Assembly: GCA_964017065.1 (NCBI GenBank)
Contig: OZ024783.1
Coordinates: forward strand, 10,243,367 to 10,307,366
Direction of reading: 5' to 3'
DNA length: 64,000 nucleotides
Source of the DNA: Haliclona indistincta
Lineage: Eukaryota; Porifera; Demospongiae; Haplosclerida; Chalinidae
The position numbers and the translations under genes were made by a program. This document shows, one piece after another, positions 1 to 11,603 of the stretch. Numbering within the stretch: position 1 is the first letter of the stretch; every line of letters begins with the position of its first letter. The notes under the pieces were generated by a model that did not search any database, had not been told where the DNA came from, and was given only the letters and a program-made list of their open reading frames with translations.

Positions 1-219
1 CAACTGTCACACTAGTTTTAAGTACGGCACTCACACCTTTGGTATGATGTTCACACTCTTTGATGGTATGATCTACAGTTAGCTGCATGCTGTATGCCGG
101 CACTATAGGGCACGTTTACGCAGTATACATAGATTCACTCAAACAATAACTGAAACAGATTATCAGAGATGAATACATGAAAGGTGATAATTATAGCAAT
201 AGTTCTGGTAAGTTCGGAA

Positions 220-1163
220 TCAGACGTCCTTGATCTGTGCCAACAAACTGTTTATGGATGTGCTCTTTTGTGATGTGTCCAGTAGATACACCTCCAAGAA
301 CATGAACATGTTTGAGGAGCCTGGTGTGTAGTGCACATGGAATGCATAGAAGGCTCCCAAAAGTGCCACTGGAATGCTGCAGCCTAATGGTATCTTGCAG
401 ACCAGCACCTTGTCAACCATCAGGAACACGTCCTTTGGTTGACAGATGCTGCTTCTGACAAGAACAATGGGCTGTAGCACTGGCAACTCTCGCCACAAAG
501 TGGTCTTGATCTCTGTGTTTTCCTATTAAATTATTATTTGTTGCATGTACGATCTATTCATGGACTTACCGGAACAAAGTACAGCACACGATCTACAAGT
601 GGTGCATATCTAGTGTCTGGTATCAAGTACACTAAGGCACACAGTGCTACGATTGTCCTGGTACCTGCAGAAAGAAACATACAAAGACGTTTAACTTACC
701 TTGGCTAGCAAAAATAAACAAAGGGCGTGGTCTATTACAAGTAATAGAGGGGTTAAAACTGATCACGAGACTATGCATGCTGCAGGCTAGCGGTATGCGT
801 GCTGAGGTCGGGAGATAACCCAGAGGTAAGCTTGTGAGCAATAATTTTAGTAGCATGGATTATCATAAGCAAATAACAATGATACAGTCCAGACACAGTC
901 TACTGAGAAGAGTGCTAGCTGGCAGCGCATATATATGACTAGATTAGCCTCGCTCCTGCTCTTTCAAAGTAAGCTCCAAACACAGACATAATAATATGAA
1001 CTAATATCTTACCGAAAGTAATCATGACAGATGATGGTAAGCTCATGTTTACAAGATATGCAACAATATTATCATGAATATCTATACCAAAGACAACACT
1101 GGATGGAACTCTGCACAGCAGGTATATGGACAAGATGTTAAGCATTTGCTTTGTCTTTGGCAT
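220..1163 (-). CDS. Uncharacterised protein, three-exon C-terminal part
   Basis: Three minus-strand exons fit together in phase: 1163-1013, 664-570 and 522-220 (stop). Both introns are GT-AG on the minus strand (donors GTAAG at 1012 and 569; acceptors CTGCAG ending 665 and AATAG ending 523). The joined frame gives about 182 residues. The last exon is hydrophobic and well conserved-looking, with motifs such as VDKVLVCKIPLG and LLGAFYAFHVHYTPG. I have the impression of similar C-terminal segments in uncharacterised sponge and cnidarian proteins, but I cannot name a domain. The frame stays open upstream of the ATG at 1163, so the true start may lie in an earlier exon. It could be a live gene or the tail of a mobile-element gene. 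Function unknown. Confidence 0.5.
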
Positions 1164-2195
1164 GTTGACAAGTGAGTATGCATCTAGAGTATCAATTCTT
1201 TAACACACAAGCAACTGTGCATGTAGAGCATGGAGAAGAAATGTCCTCTCAAAAGTCTCTTCAAGAAACCAGCTCGAAGTATATCAAATGTTGTGTGTAC
1301 TTGAGAGTGAACTAGATGAGAAAAAGTTCTTAACCCTTTCGGGACTGAAATGTTGTCAAAAGACAACAGCTCATTAGTATTCATAATAATACAATTGCTA
1401 ATGATATGCTAATGATATTCAGGCGGCTTCAAGTAGCGTGAAACCACCTGCTTTGTCGGCGCCAAGTCGGATCTTTTATCTTTACAAGCTTCCGGTGTCG
1501 GCGCTTTGAAGATCAAAGGGAAAACTGAGTGAACAACACTTTTTTTTTTTTGAAGGGAAACACCAGTATTGTGCGTGTATGATCATCTCTGTGTGCAGTG
1601 CTTGCTTGCGCCTAGCCGCGTAACAGCCATGGGTTGCGGGAAGCAAGCGCCAATGGTTAGTCCGTCGTAGACACTAAAATAGTGGACCAGAAGAGTCTAG
1701 TGACCAGCATGAGCTTCAAGCAACAACTACAAACCTCTGGTAGCTTTAGAAGCATTGCCAGGCTTGCACATGGCAGCATAAAGCACTAAACTGACTAAAG
1801 ATGTAACACCAGATCATGGGTGATGCTGCAGAGAGTGTGATCATGCCTAGAGTACTACAGGAGCGTGGTAGTGTTGCCACTAACCTAGTAGATGTCTCAG
1901 CAGAGAACCTTGGGGCTGTCAGCGAATGACATGCTGGTTTCAGCCGTCCAGGTGCTGTCCAGCATTTCAAATGCAAGAAGGACTACAGGTGAATCGCTTG
2001 TCAGTAATTGTAAAGCAATTCAACACCTAAAATCGACTACAGAATCAGGCAAAGGTGGGTACAAAAGCACGCCATTTTCTAACAGTACCAGCAGTAGAAA
2101 CCATACTCACTGTAATAACCACACCCCGTTACGCCCTATCTACAGTGGCCACACCCTATCAACGTGGTTCGGCTGTCGCACTGTAAGGGTTAACC
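1164..2195. other. Non-coding spacer with no recognised gene
   Basis: No supported gene. A 103-residue open frame at 1892-2203 (+) shows no recognisable domain and no splice support. At 1331 there is a motif resembling the TTAACCCTTT end of the TTAA MITEs found elsewhere in the window, but no matching other end was found. Confidence 0.4.
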
Positions 2196-4071
2196 ATGTC
2201 TGACAACTTTATTCAGCGATGGAATCAGACTGAGACCAACTTTGTGATCTACATGCAAAGTAACTACTTCAACAGACCAGGTAAGCATGCATAAACAAAT
2301 TATTCTCTGGTCTTCAGCAGAATGTACAGAGAAATGGGCTATATGCTACAGAAAATTTGAACATGCGGACACAGACACAAAATTAATATGTATCTAGAAA
2401 GGTTAATCACATTTTTGACGTTTCAATGTGCTGTAGCTTTCATAACAAGTTGAAAACATCCTACCTCAATGGTAACGTGAACAGGCGGGTGGATGTGCTT
2501 CTTGAAGTGTTACTGCAGATCGAGCATGATCAGTATTTCCAGTATGAGATGAAACATCGCCTACAACAGCAAAACAAGATAGTAAAGAGAGATCATTGTC
2601 GGCACAAACGTGGGATGAGTATTCCTTGCTCAAAAGTTGAGGTACTATTAGTACAATGAGCATGAGCTGGTTAGATAATGTACGTGCAGCCTGTAGGTTG
2701 TCAATGAAAATCAATGGCACATACCGAGTCAGTCTGAAACCAATAAGTCAGGATACACAGTTTGCAGATTGTCGATGATGTGTCCTGAGACCAACAGCAC
2801 CATGAAGTGTGTATCTCCAGAATGTGGAAGTCTGTGTTACCATATGTACAATTGCGACAGCTTATGCTACGACTACACAAATGGACACATATGCAAACAC
2901 CTGCACAGAGTCCATTCAATGAGAGAAGCCACCACAGAGGTCGGGACAGAAGCAATGGTCAGCACAGAGGGTGGTGTAGAAACAGCATCATATTATCTAC
3001 CACAAAAAAACGGAATGTCATCTTCAGGTTTGATTTATACACTATTCTGCATACAGACACTACACTATACTGTACACTACAGGTACACAAGCACAGCGTG
3101 AGATAACCATATCCCTTTTAAATAAGCTACATACAACTTTGACTGATGAAAACAATGCTTTGAATTCTGTATTACCGCACGTGAATTCCTTGCTGAGAAG
3201 TGCTGCTTCAGCATTTGAAGCAGCTATTGAGCTCAAGGAAAATTCAACACTGCCGTTCCTAAACAAGGAGACTGTTGCAGCTGGCAAGAAAATGGAGCTA
3301 CAGCCACGCTTCACTGCAACAACCTCAGGTCCTGGGAGAAAAAACAAAAAACCCACACTATGGTAAACTGACCAAATATTAAGATTAACAATAAATTGTC
3401 TTACATGTAGCCATTCTGATGCTGAGAGTCGAGCTGGCATTGTAGAGCGTCTTCTGACAGATGAGGAAGCTGTAGTAGTACAGGAGGTAATACACAGTTA
3501 CATGCACACTTATATACTTAATACATATTTAGGTTGAGGACGGTGGTGACACAGCAAGTAAGAAATCGGTTGATGAAGGTGACACAGCAAGTAAAAAATC
3601 CATCAGAAATGCAACAGGTAAGTTTTGAGTGAGACGCAACACATAATTATGAGCTATGAATGATAAAAGGGAGAAAGCGTAAGCGATGTGGGCAGTGTGG
3701 TGGATGTACTGCAGCTGATTGTGGCAGTTGCAAGTACTGCAGAGACAAGAAGAAGTTTGGAGGACCTGACAGGCTGAAACAGTCTTGTGTTAAACGTGTT
3801 TGTGGTACATTCTATTTGATTAAACGAATACAATTGTAATATTCTTACACCATAGTCTCTGTTGAACAAGCTAAAGAAGCTATTGGTCTAGAGAAGGTTT
3901 CGTTAGAGCAGTACTATCGGGTAAGCTAATTCATATCACGATAATATCTTTAAAATAAACTTATTTTTGGAGCAGGGGCTTCGATCAGGAAGATTTTTGA
4001 AGCCATCAACAGCCAGCTTTCCTGATGACCCAATACCTTTAGAATTTCTACATATGTTTCCTACTAAATAG
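2196..4071 (+). CDS. SWIM zinc finger plus CXXC zinc finger protein
   Basis: Ten exons join in phase: 2196-2280, 2318-2401, 2437-2641, 2697-3027, 3083-3362, 3411-3486, 3533-3617, 3670-3804, 3856-3920, 3976-4071 (about 480 residues). All introns are 35-55 bp and GT-AG. Exons 1-3 read like the region after a MULE-type transposase core (NRPAECTEKWAICYRKF, then NRRVDVLLEVLLQI). Exon 4 carries a SWIM-like finger (Cys-rich, ending ICKHLHRVH). Exon 8 is a textbook CXXC domain: eight cysteines in CGQCGGC...DCGSCKYC...KQSCVKRVC order, with the KFGG motif used by this family to bind unmethylated CpG. Exon 7 holds a short duplicated GDTASKKS motif. One base is missing in an A4 run at 2379-2382, which shifts the frame in exon 2; adding one base makes the total length divisible by three. 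ATG 2196 follows an in-frame stop at 2184, but related proteins are longer at the N-terminus, so the 5' part may be missing. Likely nuclear; probably transposon-derived. Confidence 0.72.
3670..3804 (+). other. CXXC zinc finger exon
   Basis: This is a single exon of the SWIM-CXXC gene, listed separately because it is diagnostic. It encodes the complete CXXC fold: two CGxCxxC clusters coordinating two zincs, the KFGG loop, and the closing KQSC...C pair. The family (CFP1, MLL, KDM2, DNMT1, TET) recognises unmethylated CpG when KFGG is present, as it is here. Acceptor AAAAG before 3670 and donor GTACAT at 3805 keep the reading phase with both neighbours. Confidence 0.85.
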
Positions 4072-5540
4072 CATGCATAGTTATGATAATAAACTCACCT
4101 CGACTCACCTCAGCTCTCATTGGCTCTCCTGCACGCGCGATCTTTATGGGCGTGGTTTAATTCGAGGATCGGGTCGAGGCTAGGATCAGGAATGAAACCT
4201 GTTTTGTTGTCATGGAGACCACGAGGGGCATCCCGACGGATAGCCGGATTCAAATTAACTAAGGCGTGTACATGACCAAAATCAACTTGCATAGAGAAAC
4301 AGTTTTCAAGAAAGAAAAGCAAAGAAATAATGTGTAAAATACAAGTGCATGAGAGACAGAGAATTGGTGAAGGTGATAAGTAGACTGCAATTTATAATAA
4401 TGACCCGTGCAAAGAGAAAGAAAGGAATATTGCGTGGTCTCGCACTAGAAACTACTAACCCAAGACCCTATTAACCTTAACCTAACGTGCCAGTATGGAC
4501 CTAACAGTATCTGATTTTTTTGTCACTTACAATCAATGCACTATCTGAAATTAGTATGAAATTCTTTAAAATCATCTGAATTTTTTTCATATAATGAAGA
4601 AAAGTATCCATTATACAGATACGATTTATATGAAAATCAGATGAAATCAGTCAATCTAACAATATAGGCCTTGGCTCTATATACTTGCATTCATAAAGAA
4701 AATATGGTGAGATTATTCACTTCAACCCATCACCTCTCTTGTCTAGCTTCTGCAGTAAAGCTTGGATAATTGGTGAAACACCTTGAGGCAGGACAAGACA
4801 AATCTATCAAAGTGAATGCCTCAACTCAAGGAGATTTACTTACAGCAAGTTCTAATGACTGCAGTTTAACATTATTAATATTTTATGAGAACCAATAATT
4901 AAAATTTAATATCGCACAATGCAAGTTTTTTGAAATGTGATACGATGTCAATTATATTTTCATAATTGACTTAACAAAAAAAATCATTATTAAATCGTTG
5001 ACAAAATCCAAAAGTGATCATTATCTTGTGATGTTACAATGGGGCCACATAAATTATCTACTGGTACAATTGCACTGAGCTCGAGTGTAGTATCTACAAA
5101 AAGAAGACCAGATTCGATATCCTTTCGAGCAGGTGAAAACCATGTGACTGATGCAAATATTGTGTTCTTTCCACAAAGCAATGTTGAAACAACAATTTAA
5201 TTTGACCTAACTTTAAAGAGTTTTCAGGTTGTCCGACAAAGATAAACGAAGAGAAAACATCAGCGGTATCAAATAAATGGCTAGTTTCTTCGATTACCAT
5301 CAAGTTTGATGTAGCGAGTGAGTTCCAATACCTCTCTTGATACAGTTCGCATTTCTTCTTCCAAAGAGGCCCAGATAAAGGTGTCCAAGTGGACATCGAA
5401 GGGAATTGTCTCAGTCTGTGTTGAACTTTCGCCTTTCTTTTTTCCTCTTCATAACGAAGGCACAATTAAGTCATTGAACTCAGGTATTGATTCACGATAG
5501 AGAGCCTTTAACTTTATTACTTCTCCATCATTGAGTGCGG
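4072..5540. other. AT-rich intergenic stretch
   Basis: Mostly AT-rich sequence with no supported gene. A 123-residue minus-strand open frame at 5094-5465 has no recognisable motif. At 4425-4510 lies a diverged fragment of the hAT foldback element seen complete at 36439-37034 (shared GCGTGGTCTCGC, CCAAGACCCTA and CAGTATGGACCTAACAG). Confidence 0.45.
4425..4510. repeat. Fragment of hAT foldback MITE
   Basis: Shares the order TGCGTGGTCTCGC, ACCCAAGACCCTA and CCAGTATGGACCTAACAG with one arm of the complete element at 36439-37034. It is diverged and truncated, with no target duplication visible. Confidence 0.6.
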
Positions 5541-7190
5541 ATCATCTTTTTATCAGAACTACTTTGGAATTCTTGAGGTCTTTCAGGATGAAGAAGTGCT
5601 TTCTCTGGCATTTGACCGGAACACTCTAAAAAGTGTGCCCAGTCAAACAACTGATAAGATTCCAAAACCGTAGCTTCAGGGTATCGCCTGTTGAGTGTTC
5701 TACGGAGTGGGTATACTAGTGGCAGAGGATGTGAATAGCTTGAAGTGGCTGGTCGATACCTTCAAAAACTCCAACAATGAGAACCCGTGTTGTTATGGCA
5801 GGCAGACAAAGATATCAAGGAGCGAGATGTGCTCAAAGAATGCCTTCCAGATGCTGTTATTCTCATTTGCCTTTTCCACACTCTTAGATCTTTTAGAAGA
5901 GAGATTTCTTGTGAAAAAATGGGAATTACATCGGTCAGAGACAGCTATCTCTAGAATTAGTGCAAAAGATGGCTTACAGCTCAACATGAAGAGTACGCCA
6001 AAGTACACTCTGAGTATCAACGAGATGTTCCCAAGGTTGTGAAAAAGTACTTTGAGGCATCTCATTCGAAAAGAATGGGTCATGGGGCTCAAGGCAGAGA
6101 GTGGAAGCTTCCTCAATACGACAAACAACCGTCTGGAAAGCATAAATGGGAAACTGAAGCAAGTGATTAGTCGCCACAGCTCGCTTGAGAAGTTCACCGA
6201 TGGCTTTTTTATGATTCTTGCCACACTGAGAACCGGAACGTGACCACAAAGCTGCAGTCATGTTTCAAAAAGTCAAGGTGCAGAATTTTGAGCAGGGCAG
6301 TGCAGAGAGCAGATAGTGAATTGCTTATACTTCATATGCTTCTTCGTTTGTTCTCAATCAACTGAAAATGGCACCAAAGGTGAAGAAAATAAGAGAAGAT
6401 GGTGATGAATATCGAGTGACAACATCAGAAGGAGAGAAATTAGTGTCTTTGGAGAACTGCGGTTGCCTGTTTCACACCTCAATGCGATTACCTTGTCGTC
6501 ATATGCTTGCATTGCGTTCCCAGATTGGGGAACCCCTGTATGATCCTACTTTATGTGATGAACGGTGGACATATGGTTACTATCGATCAACCCAGCGTTT
6601 GTTTGCAGAAAAATCTTCCCCTTCTTCTTCTCTTCTTGTTACAGCAGCGACCAAATCTAGCCGTCCTTTGAGCCAGCATGAGAAGTATTGTAAAGCTCTT
6701 CTTCTATCTACAGAGTTAGCTTCTGTTGCTAGTGCTGCATCCAACATTCATTTTGAGCGTAGAATTGAGCTGTTGTCGAGACTCACTGATCACTGGAGAA
6801 GAGGTGAAGAAGTTACTGTTACTAAAGTTGTTGATTATGGTAAGTATATACTTTTTTGCTATACTTTGTTTATTTGTACACTTAATGTGCTAACTTTAGT
6901 TGTTAATATACACATGTACGTATGTGATGATACTGAATTTCTAATAGAGTCTGCAAGCGAAAATGAATGTGAAGTACATGAGCCAGAGTATGTTGATACA
7001 CATGGAGTTGGACTTGAGGGTTAGTGCGTGTGCATTAGTTAGTGTGCCATGCCACTATGGATTGCAAATTTAGGTCCTGGTTCCAATGATAGTCAAGTTG
7101 GAGATACTCTAGTTGGTGATGTATGTGTACAAGAAGGTGGAGCTAAGGGTATGTATTATTCGGCCTATACGTCATGAATGACCATTTTTT
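5541..7190 (+). pseudogene. Decayed MULE/ZSWIM-type transposase-derived gene
   Basis: The plus strand carries the successive blocks of a ZSWIM3/MULE-like protein, spread over different frames. 5790-5930 reads DKDIKERDVLKECLPDA then ICLFHTLRSFRRE (MULE transposase core). About 6050-6235 reads EWVMGLKAESGSFLNTTNN then RLESINGKLKQVISRHSSLE. About 6325-6600 reads YTSYASSFVLNQLK and a SWIM finger (CGCLFH...MRLPCRHMLALR). At least four frameshifts and stops break the frame (near 5785, 5950, 6065, 6235, 6315). The 6368-7024 frame alone is open for 218 residues. Short introns after 6840 and 7023 still have GT-AG ends. It lies directly upstream of a REPS last-exon copy, apparently inside what was the last REPS intron. 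A relic of a domesticated or mobile MULE gene; no intact product is expected. Confidence 0.75.
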
Positions 7191-7206
7191 CTTTGTTACG
7201 ATGTAG

Positions 7207-7257
7207 TTGAGAGAAGAACAAGCTAGACTGGAGGTGCTGATGGATCATCAAAGATGA
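7207..7257 (+). pseudogene. REPS last exon, orphan copy (unit 0)
   Basis: After an acceptor ATGTAG, 17 codons read [16 protein letters not shown] and stop, the same as the last exons at 35535-35585 and 63274-63324. The upstream REPS exons are absent here, so this is the 3' remnant of a third gene copy. Confidence 0.75.
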
Positions 7258-7469
7258 CACTATCACAGTCCAGTGTGTATTATACTAGTCAACTACTCTG
7301 TTGTGTGTGTTCATGGTTTGTATTTGTACATACATTTTGATTTAAATTTAGTAATATTCATGAATAGGATAATCAAAATTATTCATGTTTCTCACGTGCT
7401 ATGAAGCCATCGCGCGCGCGTCACGCCCTATTGTGCGTTCCTTGTGGAGTTGAGTTGGGGCTGCACGAT

Positions 7470-8965
7470 CGTTGGATTCGAACCAGAGCTCAGCTGAAGA
7501 AGACTGTTGTTCTAGTGGTACAGAGGACAAAATCTCCAAACTTCCGAAGAAAATCATAAAGCTCTCGATAGAGGAGCCAGCGGTTCCGGTCGGAGCCAAC
7601 ATTGCGGTGTTGATAAACTGTTGAGTCTTCCCACACTGAAGTGACTGGACCTCCGGTGAAAATACCAAAGCTAGACGAGTTAGCCACGCCTTGGAAAGAG
7701 TCTAGAAGCAAGCTGATTTCTGATGTAACAAGCCAGCAATCATCTGCTAGTACATCTCATGAAGGAGAACAAGTAAGATCATGTATGTAGTCAACTGCAT
7801 GTACTTAGTTATTATTTTTTTAAGGTGGCGGTACACGTTTGCTCATTAATTATTCATGAGTTACAAGCAAAATATTTATGCGAACACTGTATCAAGACGA
7901 AACGAGCTACAACGGCGCAAAGACAAGTAACAGAGGCGCCAAGGACTGTTCTTCAGCAGCAATCTCTAAGCTAAGTTCAGATGTAAAGTGGCTAGGCAGC
8001 AGCGACCACAAAGCACATCGTTGAACTTTTCGAGTTTCTGCGTCAACTTTTGTCCCAGCCTTGCCAGAGAAACACGAAAAAACACCGCCAATCGATGGTT
8101 CTACATCCAGCGGAGGGCCATTCCTAGTCTGCAGATGTCCTGATAAGCTAGCGCCGAGAAATGACACGATATGTTAAAACTCAAGGGCGATCCCACGCCT
8201 TCTTCGAGCCATAAATCTCAAACTACTTCTTTTTCGACAATATTTTTAGTCACTGGCCCTGCCCATGCCTTTGTAGAACCGAGAAAACCTGGTCACACTG
8301 TCTGCAGAATAGAGCTTATCGAAAACTTTGACGCAGAAAAAGTCCACCAGTACCGAGTCTCCAGTAAACCGCGAGCCAACCACAGCTGTATTAGTACATA
8401 CATGACATGATGATATTCATAGTGCGCATTAGATGCGCAATATTGTACGCACTAAATAGGGTACCGCCACCTTAATGACATGATACGCAAGTATTGTTTA
8501 GTCTCATCCAATAATTAGAGTTCTAATGAACACATACTTGTGCGCTGAGCTAGACGTACATAGTTAGTACAAGACTACTCCAGCATTACTGCAACAGTCC
8601 ATAGACAGCACCAGATAGATTGATGATAGTATAGCTACGCACTAGCAGACTAACATTATCGTCAAAGAAGGCTTCAAGAAAGACTAATACCCTATGATCG
8701 AAGGCCTCAAGAACTGCTTTGTCGTTCTTCTCAACAAATTGACGTACTATGGTACATGTGAGACTGAGTGCATGCCAGGACGCCATCACGTCAATATGGA
8801 TATAGCCGATAGCTAGGAGGTTGGGTGACACACCCACAATGCCGTAAAGTGCTCTTACAAAGACACGTAGCTTTAGAAAGCCATGGATTAGCCGCTCAAG
8901 CAAGGCTTGCCAGTATTGAAACGTCATCACAGGACTATAAATTCAGTGAAGAAGCTACAATGTAT
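7470..8965 (+). pseudogene. Decayed copy of the small acidic gene
   Basis: Homologous to the intact copy at 35801-37719. The first exon (about 7473-7775) has lost the ATG (GTTGGATTCG instead of ATGGATTCGG), has in-frame stops and lacks about 25 bp in the middle. The second exon (about 8830-8960; VALESHGLAAQARLASIE) has a one-base loss after the GAAAC. A 648-bp element separates the two. No product is expected. Confidence 0.7.
7824..8471. mobile_element. TTAA-flanked MITE with GGTGGCGGTAC ends
   Basis: Inverted ends GGTGGCGGTAC...GTACCGCCACC are flanked by TTAA on both sides (7820-7823 and 8472-8475). The paralogous unit 1 has only TTTTTAATGACATG at this site (near 37073), which is the empty target. 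TTAA target use suggests a piggyBac-type mover; a Harbinger-type TAA target is an alternative. The 648-bp interior has no credible transposase. Confidence 0.8.
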
Positions 8966-9399
8966 AGAGAGTGTGTTTCGTGGAGATTTTATTGTGGTAA
9001 GACGCAATCAGGCGTGTTTTTGATGACACACATACGCTCTCAAACTCATAACCCTTCCGCGTACTGCACACGGGTAAATAAGATTTAGGGAAGAAGCGAG
9101 GAAGGGTCTGATGTATGTATTGGCTTGCTAGGAACACTGGAATGTTGTGGGCGGGAGTTTTGTTATTATTGTGTAGGTGCACTGTGTAAGTGCACTGTGG
9201 AGGTGTATTACAATTTAGCATGCTATCATGAGTATTATTATGATTGCACCATAGATACTACAGTATGGGATAGGAGGCCGCACTTAATTGGGTGGTTGAT
9301 GCGCATTACCCCTGACGTCACATGACGATTACAGTTTCCGCGTTCCGTGTATTGCGCTCTTCGTGTTTTAAATAATTGGAAAATCTCTGATAGCACAGC

Positions 9400-9884
9400 T
9401 AGGGCTGTGCGATATTTCGATATTAATTTTTAGTAATACCGCGATATTAATAAATATATCGCGATACTATATTGAAGAAAAATATCGCGGTACTACTATA
9501 ATATCGCGTATACCGATATATAGTAATGAAATCGTAGTTATTATCGCGTCCAGCCATGCTGTTTGCTGCCTTATTGACACTGAAATTGCTTACCTGCAGC
9601 TTGTAAGTACGATCTGTAACAGCGTTGTGTATCAGGCTCGAAAAAATTGCTCACAGCGTTCGCTACAGCACACCTGCCTAGTGCAGTCATGCCCAGCTGA
9701 TTAAGTTACACCTTGTGGTAGCACATGGTTGGTTTCTGTTTACATAATGATGCTCTGTCTAAACTCTCCAATGTACTTTGCTATTTTATGCATAGACTGA
9801 AAATGCACACTATATTTAGTCATTATCGCGATATTTTTAGCAATATAGTATCATGACACATTTTTCCAATATCGCACAGCCCTA
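9400..9884. mobile_element. hAT MITE with 8-bp target duplication
   Basis: Ends TAGGGCTGTGCGATAT...ATATCGCACAGCCCTA are inverted repeats typical of hAT elements. An 8-bp duplication AGCACAGC flanks it (9392-9399 and 9885-9892). The 485-bp interior is rich in ATATCGCG palindromes and lacks a coding region. Confidence 0.88.
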
Positions 9885-9892
9885 AGCACAGC

Positions 9893-10333
9893 CGAGAATC
9901 TACCAAGAACTTCGCTTTTTTACACTGTCAAATAACGGCTAGTTGTCTGGATATTCAGCCCAGTACACATCGTAGGGTATTTTAGAGCTTACAAAGCGCC
10001 ATTGATCCAGCCAGTATGGAGAATTTGTGTATACTAAACTCCTGACCAAAGAGATGAGCTCGAGTCTGTAGCGGATAGAGTATACTTCTTGGCAACGGTT
10101 CAGCACACGCTGATGACTAATGGCTTTGAAATTGAATTAATACCAAAATGTAGTCATAGAACCTTTGCCTCTTCAAGAATTTGTGTATACAGATCTGTAA
10201 TCCGCCATTACACTCACAAATTTTCTGTTTACCGTGAGGTGCCAGTACTGGTATCCATCCAAGGCCGGTTGTATGAAACACGCAATCTTCAACAATACAA
10301 TAAAGGCACTAGAATAGGCAGCTAAAGAAAAGT
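9893..10333. other. Spacer without recognised gene
   Basis: A 78-codon open frame at 10089-10325 shows no motif. Nothing else was recognised. Confidence 0.4.
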
Positions 10334-11603
10334 CTGCCCCTAAATTGAGGAGTTCCAAAAAGCAGCAAGCAAACCAGCCGCTCGCTTAAAAATTACTGCT
10401 AGAAATGTACAGTGTCGTCAAGAAGAAGGCCTGGGCTTTCTACTAAAATGTAGCTCTTATAACTTCCCCCACGTAGAATTCTAATAATAGCATGTGTCTA
10501 CAATAGCAGATTTTCATAACGTATAATTGGAATTAGAATATATATGGCAATAGGGTCAACCTGTATACGTCGCTAAGACTACCATACAGTATACTGACAC
10601 GTGTGCATGATCATGTCTACTGAAGTTGCTGGCGCGTCGCTACAAGGTAGAAAACCGAAAGATCTAAAGGTTCAAGAGCTGAAACGATGGCTGCTGTGTA
10701 GAAAGGCCTCTACTAGAGGCCTAAAGGCCGACTTAGTAGCGAGGTACGTGACGTACGTCTCTCGATGCTTTGTTATAATAAATATAACCGACTCTTTCAG
10801 AGTTGAATCGTACATAAGGAATGGTTGGGATGGGTGTATTGTTGATCCAGATGCTCCGTCATCTGCTGCAGCTGTGACTGACACAGCGACTCAAAAACCA
10901 CCAGCTGACATTCAGGCGATCGATACATGGAAACCTATCAAGACTGCCTTTTCCACACCTGAAGATGTCCCTAAGTTTTCTCATGGACAGATGATTTCTT
11001 ATTTTGTTACTAGAACTCTTAATGATGGATTGCCAGCAGGAGATTTTAAAGGAATTAACCAAAAATCAATGCATCTATTTCAGTGTGGTCACATACAGCA
11101 CATTGATATCAAGATATCTGAATCGTCACTTGACATTAGATGTGATTGCTTGCCAGAGATGAAGAAGCACACTGTCTATAAAGTTTTGATCAATTTGAAA
11201 CTACCATTATATGACATTTCTGGAGCACAATGTGGCTGCAAAGCTGGAATGGGTCCCAAAGCTAGTTGTAAACATATTGGTGCATTATGTTATACTTTCT
11301 CAGAATTTTGCTCTTCGGGCCGCACACAGAGTTTTTTGACTTGCACGGACCAATTGCAGGCATGGAATAAGCCAAGATCACGTTGTTTGGATATTCTCCC
11401 AGTAAACGAGCTGAATTCTCGTAGGCAGCAGTTATTAAAAAAGGAATCTTCTTCAATGTCCTCAGCAAACTATGATCCTCGTCCTTTGGCAATGAGGTCA
11501 TTAGACTACAGATTAACAGAAAACTTACGTGTTCACCTTGCCAATGAGTCAGGCAACAGCGTTTTCTTGCAAATTCTTGTACCTCCACTTTCTGTATTAG
11601 GGA

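Larger units (their letters stand above)
7207..9330. repeat. Segmental duplicate, unit 0 (pairs with 35535-37860)
   Basis: From the REPS last exon through the small gene and its 3' flank this stretch aligns with 35535-37860. Shared landmarks are the 51-bp exon, the CACGCCCTATTGTGCGTTC promoter-side motif, the acidic first exon of the small gene and the LALESHGLA exon. Unit 0 differs by a TTAA-flanked insertion (7824-8471); unit 1 differs by a hAT foldback insertion (36439-37034). Confidence 0.8.

Noticed and set aside
1892..2203. 103-residue frame as first exon of the SWIM-CXXC gene
   Set aside because: No family motif, and it ends in a different frame with no clear donor before 2196.
5094..5465. 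123-residue minus-strand frame
   Set aside because: No motif, and it lies against the plus-strand MULE relic with no splice support.
8171..8410. 79-residue frame inside the TTAA MITE
   Set aside because: No transposase motif; the element is non-autonomous.
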